Shown: positions 23,202 through 31,485, numbered from the stretch's first letter. The stretch: DNA of 33,056 nucleotides from Ralstonia sp. ASV6 (GCF_016429285.1 NZ_JAELUI010000057.1:1-33056); one strand, 5' to 3'. The notes: generated by a model not told the origin, from the letters alone. A program made the numbers and translations.

Positions 23202-24182
23202 ATGTCTTTGGCATCAGTGGAGCAAGCTCGTCCTGAGGCGGATGCGCCACTTGGAAAGGATACTTTTGCCGCTTTGGCGGGTGAATCGGGCCCAGGCGCA
23301 GGCGACGTTGATCCGGTCATCGGTCTGGGCTGGCGCGGACGCAAGCTGTGCTCGGTGATGAAAGTGGTTTCCGCTGTGATGGGCGGGGTGGCAGTGTCGC
23401 CTGGTGGGGATGCAAGCCTCGAAGAGATCGTGGCGGCCACCAAAGACTTGCTCACGCGCGCCACCGACCTTGCTGAAGCCGCACTGCCGATCGTCGGCAT
23501 GGATGCCGACGATCCCGAATATGCGTCGCTTCGCATCGCACTTCGACAAAGCGCCGCAGAGACGATTTCAGTGCAGTGGCGGTTGGCCCACGCCACCGGG
23601 AAAAAGGAGCTTTCGGTCGAGCAGATCACTGAGATCTATCGCGCAGTGAAGGATTCCGACTTCCTTAGCGAGATTCCGAGTCGCGGCGAAGTGCCGTTGG
23701 CCACTGATGTGGTGACGGCGAAGCGCCTCGCTTTGATCGCCGTGGTCGCGGAGGTGCACAACGCAGTTGCAGCCTTCGACTATTACCACCCGAAGCCTGA
23801 ACTTCTCACTGAGGCGGGCGTAACGAAGGTGGTCGAAGCGGCGGGCCGCAGCATTGAGCGAATCCTGGCAGGTGCGACGCACACCAAGGCAGTTGAGGCT
23901 GCGGTGGCGCAGATCTTCATTGCGCGGGCTGGCCAGCTCTACGCGCAGAACTATCGAGCCTATGCCGATCGTGATATTTGCGCGCTGTACGAGATGTCGC
24001 CCGATGAGCGGATGTGCAAGATCCGCGAACACCGGGCGACCGGCCTGCCCACCGACCACGTGGACGCGGCCTTTGTGCGCCTGCTTGATCGTATGACGGA
24101 AATGGTGATCGAGGCCGCCCCCGAGTACGCCGCTGCGGATCCTCAGGCGGTGCCGCACAGCACGCATCCGACGGAGGCCTGA
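23202..24182 (+). CDS. Large helical protein of unknown function
   Basis: A 326-aa protein with no match that I recognise. It lacks a signal peptide; most of it is predicted helical (long Ala/Glu/Leu stretches such as LEEIVAATKDLLTRATDLAEAALPIV and AVEAAVAQIFIARAGQLYAQNYRAYAD). A short hydrophobic segment at about 52-67 (LCSVMKVVSAVMGGVAVS) could be membrane-associated. TTGGAG precedes the ATG. It heads a tightly spaced operon that includes two P-loop proteins, so it is probably a structural or accessory subunit of the same machine. Confidence 0.72.
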   Translation: MSLASVEQARPEADAPLGKDTFAALAGESGPGAGDVDPVIGLGWRGRKLCSVMKVVSAVMGGVAVSPGGDASLEEIVAATKDLLTRATDLAEAALPIVGMDADDPEYASLRIALRQSAAETISVQWRLAHATGKKELSVEQITEIYRAVKDSDFLSEIPSRGEVPLATDVVTAKRLALIAVVAEVHNAVAAFDYYHPKPELLTEAGVTKVVEAAGRSIERILAGATHTKAVEAAVAQIFIARAGQLYAQNYRAYADRDICALYEMSPDERMCKIREHRATGLPTDHVDAAFVRLLDRMTEMVIEAAPEYAAADPQAVPHSTHPTEA

Positions 24183-24183
24183 C

Positions 24184-24528
24184 ATGCCTATCAAATTGAT
24201 TCCTTTCAGCGACACGGTGGTGAGCCGCCCGCAGCACGAGAAGATCGACGATGAGGTGTACCGGTCGATTCCTGGCCTCAATGCATTGGCAACGCCGGTG
24301 CAGATCCTTTCGAAGAAGCTATCGCTTTCGGCGCGCAACGCCCTCTTCTACATGGACCGCAATGCGGACCCGTCGTTGCGGCGAGTGGCCGTGGAGCTCG
24401 GCGTGGAACGCCAGTTGATGATGGAAGGCGCCGAGCCGGACCTCGGATACCTGCAAGGCGAGGTGGCAGCAACCCGCAAGCAGTTCGAAACCCCGAACAA
24501 CGACATCTGGGTCACGCCGGAGCAATGA
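24184..24528 (+). CDS. Small uncharacterised protein
   Basis: A 114-aa soluble protein of unknown family, starting one base after the previous stop. It has a DEVYRSIPGLNALATPVQILSKKLSLSARNALFYMDR core and a charged C-terminal part. No metal-binding, membrane or export signals are visible. The very tight spacing with its neighbours supports a shared function. Confidence 0.7.
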   Translation: MPIKLIPFSDTVVSRPQHEKIDDEVYRSIPGLNALATPVQILSKKLSLSARNALFYMDRNADPSLRRVAVELGVERQLMMEGAEPDLGYLQGEVAATRKQFETPNNDIWVTPEQ

Positions 24529-24529
24529 C

Positions 24530-25033
24530 ATGAAAATGAATCCCATACCCGCGAAGTCGGGGCACTCGGTCCAGGATCGGCTTGAGCTTACCGAACGCGA
24601 ATACGGGACGCTGCGTTGCGCGCAGCTGTGCGCGTGTGTCGCGGCTGCGTTGAGCGTGCATTACGAGGATGGTGTTTGGCGCTCGCGCGCTTTGGCGCTC
24701 TTCACGGGCGTCGCGCAAGTGCTGTGCTACCTGCGCGATCGAGGCTACATCCGTTTGGATGCACGTACTTTGAAGGATGGGCTGACGTACGCGGTGCTTC
24801 AGAAGTTGATCCGCGAGCGGATGTTCGATGCGGGGGGGCAATTCGTGCGGATCGACGACGCATGGTTCCCTGATGTGGCTGAGCCGCTCAAGCAGTTCCT
24901 TCAGGCTCTTCCCGGCTATACGGAGGGGGCGCAGCCTCTCGACGCCACGCTCCAGCATTACGGCTATCTCTCCGCAATGTTGGCCCAGGTCGTCGCTCCG
25001 ACTCTCAAGAGCAACCGCTCTGCATACCAATAA
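24530..25033 (+). CDS. Uncharacterised protein (helical)
   Basis: A 167-aa protein beginning one base after the preceding stop. It is mainly helical with an RCAQLCACVAAALSVHYEDGVWRSRALALFTGVAQVLCYLRDRGYI segment that could be a buried helical bundle rather than a membrane span. A lysine/arginine-containing region (TLKDGLTYAVLQKLIRERMFDAGG) follows. No family is recognised. It directly precedes the HerA-like ATPase and may be its partner. Confidence 0.7.
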   Translation: MKMNPIPAKSGHSVQDRLELTEREYGTLRCAQLCACVAAALSVHYEDGVWRSRALALFTGVAQVLCYLRDRGYIRLDARTLKDGLTYAVLQKLIRERMFDAGGQFVRIDDAWFPDVAEPLKQFLQALPGYTEGAQPLDATLQHYGYLSAMLAQVVAPTLKSNRSAYQ

Positions 25034-25048
25034 GAATAGAGGGTGACG

Positions 25049-26566
25049 ATGCGCCACTACCTTGGTTTGAATGAATTCCAGCTTCGACAACGCAAGATCG
25101 TCGAGGCGATGTACTACGAGCCTGAGAAACTCACGACGAGCCACCTGTTGCTGTGCGGAGCATCCGGCACTGGTAAATCATTCCAGAGCAAGCGGCTGCT
25201 GCAGGCCGCCGCAGAGGCCGGTCTTGAAGTCGATGTGTTCGACGTTCACGCTGAACTGGCGTTTCCTGGCGCGGTAGAAGTGATGTACTCACGTGCGACA
25301 GGCTATGGACATAATCCACTCGCGCTCGACACGGACATCCATACCGGAGGTGTGCAGCGCCAGGTCGACTTTATTGTGGGGCTCATCAAGTCCGTGACGC
25401 CGCAGTTTGGCGCCAAGCAAGAAGCTGCTCTACGCAACCTACTGGTTGATACGTATGCGGCCTCTGGAATCTTCGAAAACGATTCGCGGACGTGGCACCG
25501 GCAACATATCACCGAGCAGCTGCGCACTCAGATCACGGACGCTCGTAAGTGGTCAGAACTTAGAAAGTACTATCCGACGCTTGAGGACCTGCGCAGCTTC
25601 GCACGCAGAAAGGTCATCGGATTGACCATTGGGGCAGATAACAAGGCCGCGGCGTCTTACGACACCCTGGCCCGTGTGCAATCCCGTTTGAACAACGCTC
25701 AGAAGCGTTTTGGGAAAGCCGTCGACGACGCGGAAATCGCTCGATTGCAAGAACAAATCGATACGCTCAAGCAGGAGGCGATCGATGCGTTTACGAAGCA
25801 CATCAACTCCATAGAGACGGGGAAGGAGGTCGAGGACCGGATCAAATACGATTCGGTCGAGGTCCTGACCTCGGTTCTTCAACGCATTGACATTCTCAAT
25901 GCGGCTGGGATCTTCCGTCCCAATGAGCCGCCGTTCGGCGATGCGCGACAGCGTGTTCATCAGATCAAGTCGCTCACTGAAGAGCAGCAAATACTCTTCG
26001 TCAAGTTACGACTCCAAGCAATTTTCGAACGATGGAAACGAGTAGGTCCAACAGAATCCGGGACGACTTTGCGCCATGCGATCTTCCTTGATGAGGGAAG
26101 TAGGTACTTTACGGATGACCCGAGTGACATCATCAACGTCATAGCGAAGGAGGCACGCAAGTTCGGCATTGGTTTGTGGTGCGCGGCGCAAGCGCCCACA
26201 GCCTTCCCCGAGGACTTCCTTACCAACTGCGGCGCCACCATCCTGCTGGGCATTCATTCAACGTACTGGAAGAAGAGTGCGTCGATGCTACGAGTCACCG
26301 AAGACTCATTGCGCTTCATCCGCCCGAAAGAGGTGCTCAGTATCAAGCTTCAACATGAGGGGCGCGCGGATCCGCCCTTCATCAACGTGGCCGTGCCAAA
26401 TCCTAACTCCGCAGACGGCCGTACAGCTTTGGAGGTTCAGGCTAAGGAGCAGGGACGCAGTGGCGGAGGGGCAACGTTGATAGCTTCGAGGCCTCCGGCG
26501 GTAGAAAGCACCGTAAGGGGTGTCGAGTCTGACGATGGTCTGGCAGACGAGATATTGCTCGACTAA
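25049..26566 (+). CDS. HerA/VirB4-like P-loop ATPase
   Basis: A 505-aa ATPase of the HerA/FtsK superfamily. Walker A CGASGTGKSFQ lies near residues 36-46 and Walker B AIFLDEG near 344-350. An LWCAAQAPTAFPEDFLTNCGATILLG segment after it is like the arginine-finger and sensor region of VirB4/HerA and coupling proteins. A charged coiled-coil insertion spans about 205-250. There is no N-terminal membrane anchor, unlike typical coupling proteins, and it is far shorter than DotO/TraU (about 1,000 aa). I use the ATG at 25049 after GAGGGTG; a GTG at 25043 is in frame. It may be a DNA- or protein-translocating motor of the element. Confidence 0.82.
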   Translation: MRHYLGLNEFQLRQRKIVEAMYYEPEKLTTSHLLLCGASGTGKSFQSKRLLQAAAEAGLEVDVFDVHAELAFPGAVEVMYSRATGYGHNPLALDTDIHTGGVQRQVDFIVGLIKSVTPQFGAKQEAALRNLLVDTYAASGIFENDSRTWHRQHITEQLRTQITDARKWSELRKYYPTLEDLRSFARRKVIGLTIGADNKAAASYDTLARVQSRLNNAQKRFGKAVDDAEIARLQEQIDTLKQEAIDAFTKHINSIETGKEVEDRIKYDSVEVLTSVLQRIDILNAAGIFRPNEPPFGDARQRVHQIKSLTEEQQILFVKLRLQAIFERWKRVGPTESGTTLRHAIFLDEGSRYFTDDPSDIINVIAKEARKFGIGLWCAAQAPTAFPEDFLTNCGATILLGIHSTYWKKSASMLRVTEDSLRFIRPKEVLSIKLQHEGRADPPFINVAVPNPNSADGRTALEVQAKEQGRSGGGATLIASRPPAVESTVRGVESDDGLADEILLD

Positions 26567-26607
26567 TTTCCTGGACTGCAGTTTCAAGGACTGAGCGCGA
26601 GGGCGGC

Positions 26608-27459
26608 ATGAGCCTGTTCAAATCGATTCGAAAGCGCCTGACTTCACCGATGGCGCCTGCGTGTGCGCAACCCGCAAAGCTGCAGCTGGGCGGGGCAAGG
26701 GGAGGCCGCACACATGCGGTTAGTTTGCCCTGCGCTATCGAGGTAGTTGGTCTCGCGGGGTCAGGACGATCCAGCTTTCTGTTGGCTGTGGCGCGTCAAG
26801 CAATGGAGCGTGGAGACTCCGTGATTTTCCTGACCGGCTACGGAGCCAAAGAGTGGGATGGATTTTGGCATGCGGCGCACGTTGCCGGGCGTGCGGCGCA
26901 GTGCTACGCCGACTTGCCGTTTGGTACGACCGAGGGCGTCGACCTGCTGGATTTGGTGGATCGGGGCGCTGTGCTGTACTTCGGAGAAGAGTGGCAGGCA
27001 CGCTCCGGTGTTCGGGCCTCTCGACGAGTGAGTGATGTACTAGCTGCGGCTCTCAGGCACGAGTCTTCGCGCCGTCCCCATCATTTGATGGTGATCTTCG
27101 ATGGCTTTGATCCGTGGCTCGATCTGCGGCTGTTGCAGCCTTTGGCGGACATGACGAAAGTGAGCCTCGTCAGTTCCTCGCACATGTACTGGGCGGAGGG
27201 CGCCGACATGCCGAGATCGACGTGTCAGGTCGTTTTTCAACACGACAAGGACTGGGTCATGTGCGACCCACAGGGTCGATGGCTGCCGCCTCCAATGACC
27301 TTGCGACCAGGTGAGGCCATTGTGGTATCGCGTCAGCCGCCCCCGAATCCTCCACTCGCCGTCAAGATCTCTATTCCAGCTCTCGCGCCTTCTCCGAAAA
27401 TTCCGGTTGACGCATTCCGTCCCGTGAACACGGTCGAGATGGCAACACAGTCTTCATGA
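26608..27459 (+). CDS. P-loop protein with Arg in place of Walker A Lys
   Basis: A 283-aa protein with a nucleotide-binding core: a beta strand then GLAGSGRSS (48-56) in the P-loop position, and LMVIFDGFD (160-168) as a Walker B-like strand. The normally invariant lysine of the P-loop is arginine, so ATP hydrolysis may be weak or absent. The order strand-loop-helix and VSLVSSSHMYW after the Walker B recall HerA-like motors. A Pro-rich tail follows (about 243-270). It lies 41 bases after the HerA-like ATPase gene and may be a regulatory or degenerate partner. I do not recognise a family. Confidence 0.72.
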   Translation: MSLFKSIRKRLTSPMAPACAQPAKLQLGGARGGRTHAVSLPCAIEVVGLAGSGRSSFLLAVARQAMERGDSVIFLTGYGAKEWDGFWHAAHVAGRAAQCYADLPFGTTEGVDLLDLVDRGAVLYFGEEWQARSGVRASRRVSDVLAAALRHESSRRPHHLMVIFDGFDPWLDLRLLQPLADMTKVSLVSSSHMYWAEGADMPRSTCQVVFQHDKDWVMCDPQGRWLPPPMTLRPGEAIVVSRQPPPNPPLAVKISIPALAPSPKIPVDAFRPVNTVEMATQSS

Positions 27460-27467
27460 GGCCAGCG

Positions 27468-27881
27468 ATGCAGACAGCCAGTTATGGTGTCGAGACGCAC
27501 CCGACCTACACCTTCATTCGCTTTGGGCGTGCGCGGGATTTCGATCCTTCGTTCAGCGACGATAACGCTCAAGCGGGTTCGATCGAGCACTGGTGGATCG
27601 AGATCGTGGATGAGCTCTACGTCTGGCCAGTCGCTTACACCTCCCGCGAAGAATTGTTGCGCGACATCGACGATGCGCTTTTCTCGGACCGCCACGCGGA
27701 GCTTGTCGCTCGGCAGATCAAGCGTGCAGAACGAGATGAGAACATTGGCCTTGCGAGCTTGTTGAGAGAGCAGAGTGCGGCGAATTCGAGCCGGGTGCGG
27801 GCCGAGCACAAGAGTCTTGGAGGGGCGAACGAAAACGGTTCCTCCACCTTTGATTGCTCGCATCGTGCGAGTCATGGCTGA
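27468..27881 (+). CDS. Uncharacterised acidic protein
   Basis: A 137-aa protein of unknown family with an aromatic N-terminal region (TYTFIRFGRARDFDPSF, HWWIEIVDELYVWPVAYTS) and a charged helical C-terminal part. GAGG precedes the ATG at 27468. An ATG at 27456 overlapping the upstream stop (ATGA) is the alternative. The last 30 residues are low-complexity. It is probably co-translated with the P-loop gene before it. Confidence 0.62.
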   Translation: MQTASYGVETHPTYTFIRFGRARDFDPSFSDDNAQAGSIEHWWIEIVDELYVWPVAYTSREELLRDIDDALFSDRHAELVARQIKRAERDENIGLASLLREQSAANSSRVRAEHKSLGGANENGSSTFDCSHRASHG

Positions 27882-27889
27882 GTTGAGCG

Positions 27890-29275
27890 ATGACAATCCC
27901 CGCATTGCTTGCCGTACGTGACCAGATTGCGCTTGTGCCGCGATTGAAACTGCTTGCCGCTGGTATTGCCGTAAGGCGCGCCCTCGCAGTCGAGGAGGCT
28001 CAGGCCAGAATTGCAGATGCCATTGAAGCGGCGGGCCTCACGATCGGAGAGGCTGCGCGAAGGGGATCGAAGCTCGTGGAAGCAGTGCGTACCGCGCACG
28101 ACATCCTGCCGCCTGCCTACGAACGGTCCCCGTGGTTGATGGCGTATGAGGAGTTTCAGCGGGCTGGCTTTGCGATTCGCCGCGGTGAGATTGAGCCGAC
28201 CGGAGCGTATTTCTCGACGCCCGGCGAAAGCACCTATCACGATGCGGAGACCGAAGATCCCACCGTGACGCGATATGACCTGTCCGGGCTCATGATCGCC
28301 GACACGCGGGACCAGGCGGTCGCCCTTGCGATTCTGCGCGAATCACTCCACGAACGTGACCACACCGATGAGGATCGGGCGCGCGTGCTGGATCTGATCT
28401 CTGAAGTCGAAGCGGGCGAGTTCAGTATCTCCTATATGGACTGCGATGGATTGGTCCTCTCCAGGGCCGCGCAGCGGCTTGGCTGGGATGGGATCCTTGT
28501 ATGGGAGAACGATGACATTACTACACCGTCCTCGGTTTTTGTTTGGGCGGTTGAGCGGGTTGACCGCGTGGCAGTGAATCATCGCCAAGCCGTTCTGGAG
28601 GCCGTCCAGGAAGGGCTACCGGTTCCGGAGTGCATCCATCGCGAGGCTCTTCAGAATCAAAGCGAGGATCATATCCGTGATCTCGATGCGCGAGTGGTTA
28701 ACGCGATCAAGGACAGGTTCGGGATCCCGGTAGAGGCCGTCGCTAGCCTGCTTGGCGACGACGTAGAGAAGCTTCGCGACCGGGACCGGTTTTCCGCCGT
28801 CCCCAACATGATGGATCCGCAAAACTTCCCCAGGCATCCGGAAGGCACAGCAAAGATCCTGCACTGGCCGACCAATCCTGCTGAAGCCTACGTGAGCTAT
28901 CTCCGCGCGTTTCCAGCGACTGCATTGGGCACCAGTGAGCCCGAAGACAACATTCGAAAGCATCCCACGTTCCTTCGCTACGTCGAGATGCTGCAGCAGG
29001 GATATGAGGCGCCATACATCCATGTGTTTGAGACGAACGGAAAGCTGACCTCCAGTAACCGCCGCCGCACACTTGCGGCACAAGTGGTCGACGGTCTGAT
29101 CTGTGGCTGGCTTGGTGTGGACAACCCGGAGACGGGTGTGCCACTCAAGTACGGGGATGTTCTGTCCGCGTATGAAGAAGAGTTGGTAAAGCTCGCCACC
29201 GCACAGCCCGATCCACAGGGGCCGGGAATCGAATCTGCTGTCGTGTCCCAACAACCAGACATCAGCCCGTGCTGA
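27890..29275 (+). CDS. Multidomain protein with ART-like and ParB-like segments (putative)
   Basis: A 461-aa protein. I recognise no full-length family, but two parts recall known folds. Residues about 105-225 run GAYFSTPGES ... YDLSGLMIADTRDQA ... LSRAAQRLGWDGILVWEND ... SVFVWAVERVDRV. This resembles ADP-ribosyltransferase-like domains of phage and conjugative polyvalent proteins, where a GxYF start and a RGYDGIV-like block precede a conserved strand. Residues about 370-415 (YIHVFETNGKLTSSNRRRTLAAQVVDGL) resemble the R-rich core of ParB/sulfiredoxin-like domains. Both are pattern-level guesses. No signal peptide is present. Confidence 0.6.
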   Translation: MTIPALLAVRDQIALVPRLKLLAAGIAVRRALAVEEAQARIADAIEAAGLTIGEAARRGSKLVEAVRTAHDILPPAYERSPWLMAYEEFQRAGFAIRRGEIEPTGAYFSTPGESTYHDAETEDPTVTRYDLSGLMIADTRDQAVALAILRESLHERDHTDEDRARVLDLISEVEAGEFSISYMDCDGLVLSRAAQRLGWDGILVWENDDITTPSSVFVWAVERVDRVAVNHRQAVLEAVQEGLPVPECIHREALQNQSEDHIRDLDARVVNAIKDRFGIPVEAVASLLGDDVEKLRDRDRFSAVPNMMDPQNFPRHPEGTAKILHWPTNPAEAYVSYLRAFPATALGTSEPEDNIRKHPTFLRYVEMLQQGYEAPYIHVFETNGKLTSSNRRRTLAAQVVDGLICGWLGVDNPETGVPLKYGDVLSAYEEELVKLATAQPDPQGPGIESAVVSQQPDISPC

Positions 29276-29289
29276 GGCAAGAGGTAACC

Positions 29290-29583
29290 ATGTGGACCGA
29301 AGTGGAATGGATCGCCAGCACCTTGGGTATTGCCGGTGCTGTGACAAACAGCGTCGGAGGTCGGCTGTTGCGAATGACATGGCCGCTCTGGTTCCTCTCG
29401 AATGTGCTGGACATTGTGGTGCTCTGGCGCCTACAGGCGTACGGTCTCATGACGCAGCAGATGTGCTATCTCGCGACGACGCTGGTGGGTGGCTTCAGGG
29501 CGTTCTGGCCGGAACAGTGGTGCCGAGTGTGTACGACGATTTCAGAACGAACGCGAACTGCGATTCGTTGGGCTCGCACATAG
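29290..29583 (+). CDS. Small membrane protein
   Basis: A 97-aa protein with about three membrane-spanning stretches (WIASTLGIAGAVTNSVGG; WPLWFLSNVLDIVVLWRL; QQMCYLATTLVGGFRAFW) and a basic, Cys-containing C-terminus. The WPLWFLSN motif loosely recalls PnuC-like transporters, but the protein is too short for one. The ATG at 29290 follows AGAGG with five bases spacing; an upstream ATG (29269) lacks a site. It closes the ATPase-containing operon. Confidence 0.65.
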   Translation: MWTEVEWIASTLGIAGAVTNSVGGRLLRMTWPLWFLSNVLDIVVLWRLQAYGLMTQQMCYLATTLVGGFRAFWPEQWCRVCTTISERTRTAIRWART

Positions 29584-29598
29584 TCTCTGCGAGTGCGA

Positions 29599-29627
29599 TT
29601 GACAAGGTGCACATGTGCACCTATGAT
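29599..29627 (+). promoter_or_regulatory. Promoter with palindromic operator in the spacer
   Basis: TTGACA (29599-29604) and TATGAT (29622-29627) form a near-consensus sigma-70 promoter with a 17-base spacer. The spacer is almost entirely the perfect 16-bp palindrome GGTGCACATGTGCACC (29606-29621). The second copy of this arrangement lies at 32053-32081. A repressor bound here would block RNA polymerase. The predicted start coincides with an ATG (29634) opening a 10-codon frame that ends across the next gene's start. Confidence 0.8.
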
Positions 29628-29662
29628 TTCAGCATGAACATTAAGCTGAGGATCAGGACACG

Positions 29663-29935
29663 ATGAGCGCCAACCTCACGCCACCGCAGCGACGTGCGCT
29701 CAGCGAGCTGTGGCGCGCGGAAAATCTGCGTGAGCAGGACCCGGCCAAGCCGAAATTTCCCGGTGCAATCGGCCACGCAGGTAAAGCATTGGAGCGGAGA
29801 GGACTGGTGCGCAAGCTCGGTCCATTCACCTACCAGCCGGGTTTCTGTTTTATGCGATTCCAGCTCACAGACGTCGGTCGTCAGGTTGCGGCAGGTGTTT
29901 GCGTGCAAACGTACGGTAACGCGATTTGCGCCTGA
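29663..29935 (+). CDS. Small winged-helix-like protein, candidate regulator
   Basis: A 90-aa protein resembling a minimal winged helix: helices at PPQRRALSELWRAE and GHAGKALERRGLVRKL, then a wing and a FQLTDVGRQVA ending typical of MarR-like and other winged-helix proteins. It is the first full gene after the palindromic promoter, so it is a natural candidate for the factor that binds GGTGCACATGTGCACC. The function is inferred from fold pattern and position. The preceding 10-codon frame overlaps its ATG and could couple its translation. Confidence 0.6.
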   Translation: MSANLTPPQRRALSELWRAENLREQDPAKPKFPGAIGHAGKALERRGLVRKLGPFTYQPGFCFMRFQLTDVGRQVAAGVCVQTYGNAICA

Positions 29936-29942
29936 GATCTTG

Positions 29943-30176
29943 ATGGATATTGCAGCGCTAATCGATACGGTCACTGGGTATGGCAACGGCTTCGACCGGG
30001 CCATAAAAGACTCTGGACTAACGGCAGCCGCATTGAGAAAGTTGCTGATCAGCCACAATGTTGAGCAGTGCCCAAGCTGCCACTGGTATGTCGACAGTCA
30101 CGAGCTCCTGGACGAGGACAGCCGCGTCGACGGCCATTGCGACAACTGCCGTCACATCGAAATGCAGGGCAACTGA
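29943..30176 (+). CDS. Small protein with zinc-ribbon motif
   Basis: A 77-aa protein beginning seven bases after the previous stop. The N-terminal half is helical (MDIAALIDTV ... TAAALRKLLISHN). The C-terminal half carries CPSC and CDNC spaced by 24 residues, a four-cysteine zinc ribbon. Proteins of this kind on mobile elements usually bind nucleic acid or act as small transcription factors. No family is recognised. Confidence 0.68.
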   Translation: MDIAALIDTVTGYGNGFDRAIKDSGLTAAALRKLLISHNVEQCPSCHWYVDSHELLDEDSRVDGHCDNCRHIEMQGN

Positions 30177-30179
30177 TCT

Positions 30180-30920
30180 ATGGGCGACGCACTCGAATTG
30201 AAAGGTGTGAGCGGAAGATCCGCTTCCTTTGTTGTGCCGGATCCGGCAACGCGTGTACCGGAATCACTTTACCGTGAGGTTCGACATTGGTTGCTGGAGA
30301 ACGACCCAGACGCGGCTGCAATGGTCGACTGGTCAGCCAACCGCATCGGGCCACCTGCGGATTCCGGCGCAATGGCAGGCGAAATCATCTGGATCATTCT
30401 CTGTGCCGGCAGGAAAGCGCAGGCAGCGAGGACTATCGAGCGCAAAGTCTGGCGGGCGATCAATGCAGGTGAGCCTGTGGTGAACGCCTTCGGCTATCGT
30501 GCTAAAGCCGAAGCGATCGAGAAGATCTATCGCGAGCGCGACGAGTACTTTACGTCGCTGCTCGACGTCCTGGCGATGCAAGATGACGTTGCGCTGGTGG
30601 AGTGGTGCGGATCTCTCCCGTACGTGGGACAAGTTACGAAGTACCAACTTGCGAAGAACTTCGGAGCGGACGTGGCCAAGCCGGACATTTGGCTCTGCCG
30701 GTTGGCAGGTTTCCCTGATCAGCCGCGCAAGGCATTGCGATTTCGGTTTCCTGCGTGCATGGCGCTTTGTGAGCCTTTGGCAAAGGCGACAGGGGATAGC
30801 ATCGCGACGGTCGATACGCTGCTTTGGCTGGCCTGCAACAAGGGCACACTATGTGTCGATGATCAGGGCGGCCCGGTGAGCTTCCACCCGCTGCCAAGCC
30901 GTCATCGACCTGTGCTGTAG
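30180..30920 (+). CDS. HhH-GPD DNA glycosylase-like protein
   Basis: A 246-aa protein with a helix-hairpin-helix signature, LPYVGQVTKYQLAKNFG (about 146-162), followed by KPDIWLCRLA with Asp169 in the catalytic position of the HhH-GPD superfamily (base-excision DNA glycosylases such as EndoIII, MutY and AlkA). The N-terminal part is helical, fitting the two-domain fold. The remainder does not match a well-known subfamily, and no iron-sulphur cysteine cluster like that of EndoIII is seen. It may repair or modify DNA during transfer, or recognise modified bases. It sits in the operon downstream of the palindromic promoter. Confidence 0.75.
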   Translation: MGDALELKGVSGRSASFVVPDPATRVPESLYREVRHWLLENDPDAAAMVDWSANRIGPPADSGAMAGEIIWIILCAGRKAQAARTIERKVWRAINAGEPVVNAFGYRAKAEAIEKIYRERDEYFTSLLDVLAMQDDVALVEWCGSLPYVGQVTKYQLAKNFGADVAKPDIWLCRLAGFPDQPRKALRFRFPACMALCEPLAKATGDSIATVDTLLWLACNKGTLCVDDQGGPVSFHPLPSRHRPVL

Positions 30921-30947
30921 GCCGGTTAAGAATCGAAAGGAGCACAC

Positions 30948-31172
30948 ATGACGACCGAGTACTGTCAAATTTGCAAGCGTGCCATGGACCAACCTGGTGC
31001 CAGGGATACGGTCAACTGCGGCGGCGACTGCCTGCGGTGCGTGGCCGAGGCAGGCGATCCCGATTGCCTGAAGGTGATGAGGGAGTTGGAGCCCACCAAC
31101 GAAAAGTGGGAAAGCAAGAATTGGCCGTGGGCAAAGGCTTGGGATGCCAATGATGCTGATGACACGCGCTGA
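30948..31172 (+). CDS. Small Cys-rich putative zinc-binding protein
   Basis: A 74-aa protein with CQIC (6-9) and CGGDCLRC (24-31), giving a four- or five-cysteine metal site, followed by an acidic Trp-rich tail (KWESKNWPWAKAWDAND). AAAGGAG precedes the ATG. Its end overlaps the next gene by 29 bases. The family is unknown; small zinc ribbons of this kind are common on phages and plasmids. Confidence 0.7.
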   Translation: MTTEYCQICKRAMDQPGARDTVNCGGDCLRCVAEAGDPDCLKVMRELEPTNEKWESKNWPWAKAWDANDADDTR

Positions 31173-31485
31173 AAAGCTCGAAGCCGCGAAAGCCGCGCTT
31201 ATCGCGAACCGGGATGTGGCGAAGCTCATGGTGTGTCCGGGTCCTCGTGGCGCTGACACCAAGCGCTATGGGGTTCGACGGCTTGGGCGGCATCTACATT
31301 GGTACATCGGTGAATTCCAACGCCGCCCTGGTGTTTCGGGGCCGGTTCAGTGCGACGAGGTTCCGCAGTTTCGTACTGAGACAGAAGCGAAACAGTTCTT
31401 GGATCAGGTGCGTCAAGCCGCAAATGCGTTGAGCTGTGGCGCGACTTCCGCCACCCCAGTATCAACTCAGGCATCGCAGCAATGA
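31144..31485 (+). CDS. Uncharacterised small protein
   Basis: A 113-aa basic protein with a helical start (MTRAEKLEAAKAALIANRDVAKLM) and a middle section rich in aromatic residues (GRHLHWYIGEFQRRPG). A helix, TETEAKQFLDQVRQAAN, and a low-complexity tail follow. Several in-frame ATGs (31144, 31150, 31153, 31159) overlap the previous gene, so the start is uncertain. Its end overlaps the next gene by four bases (ATGA). No family is recognised. Confidence 0.6.
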   Translation: MPMMLMTRAEKLEAAKAALIANRDVAKLMVCPGPRGADTKRYGVRRLGRHLHWYIGEFQRRPGVSGPVQCDEVPQFRTETEAKQFLDQVRQAANALSCGATSATPVSTQASQQ

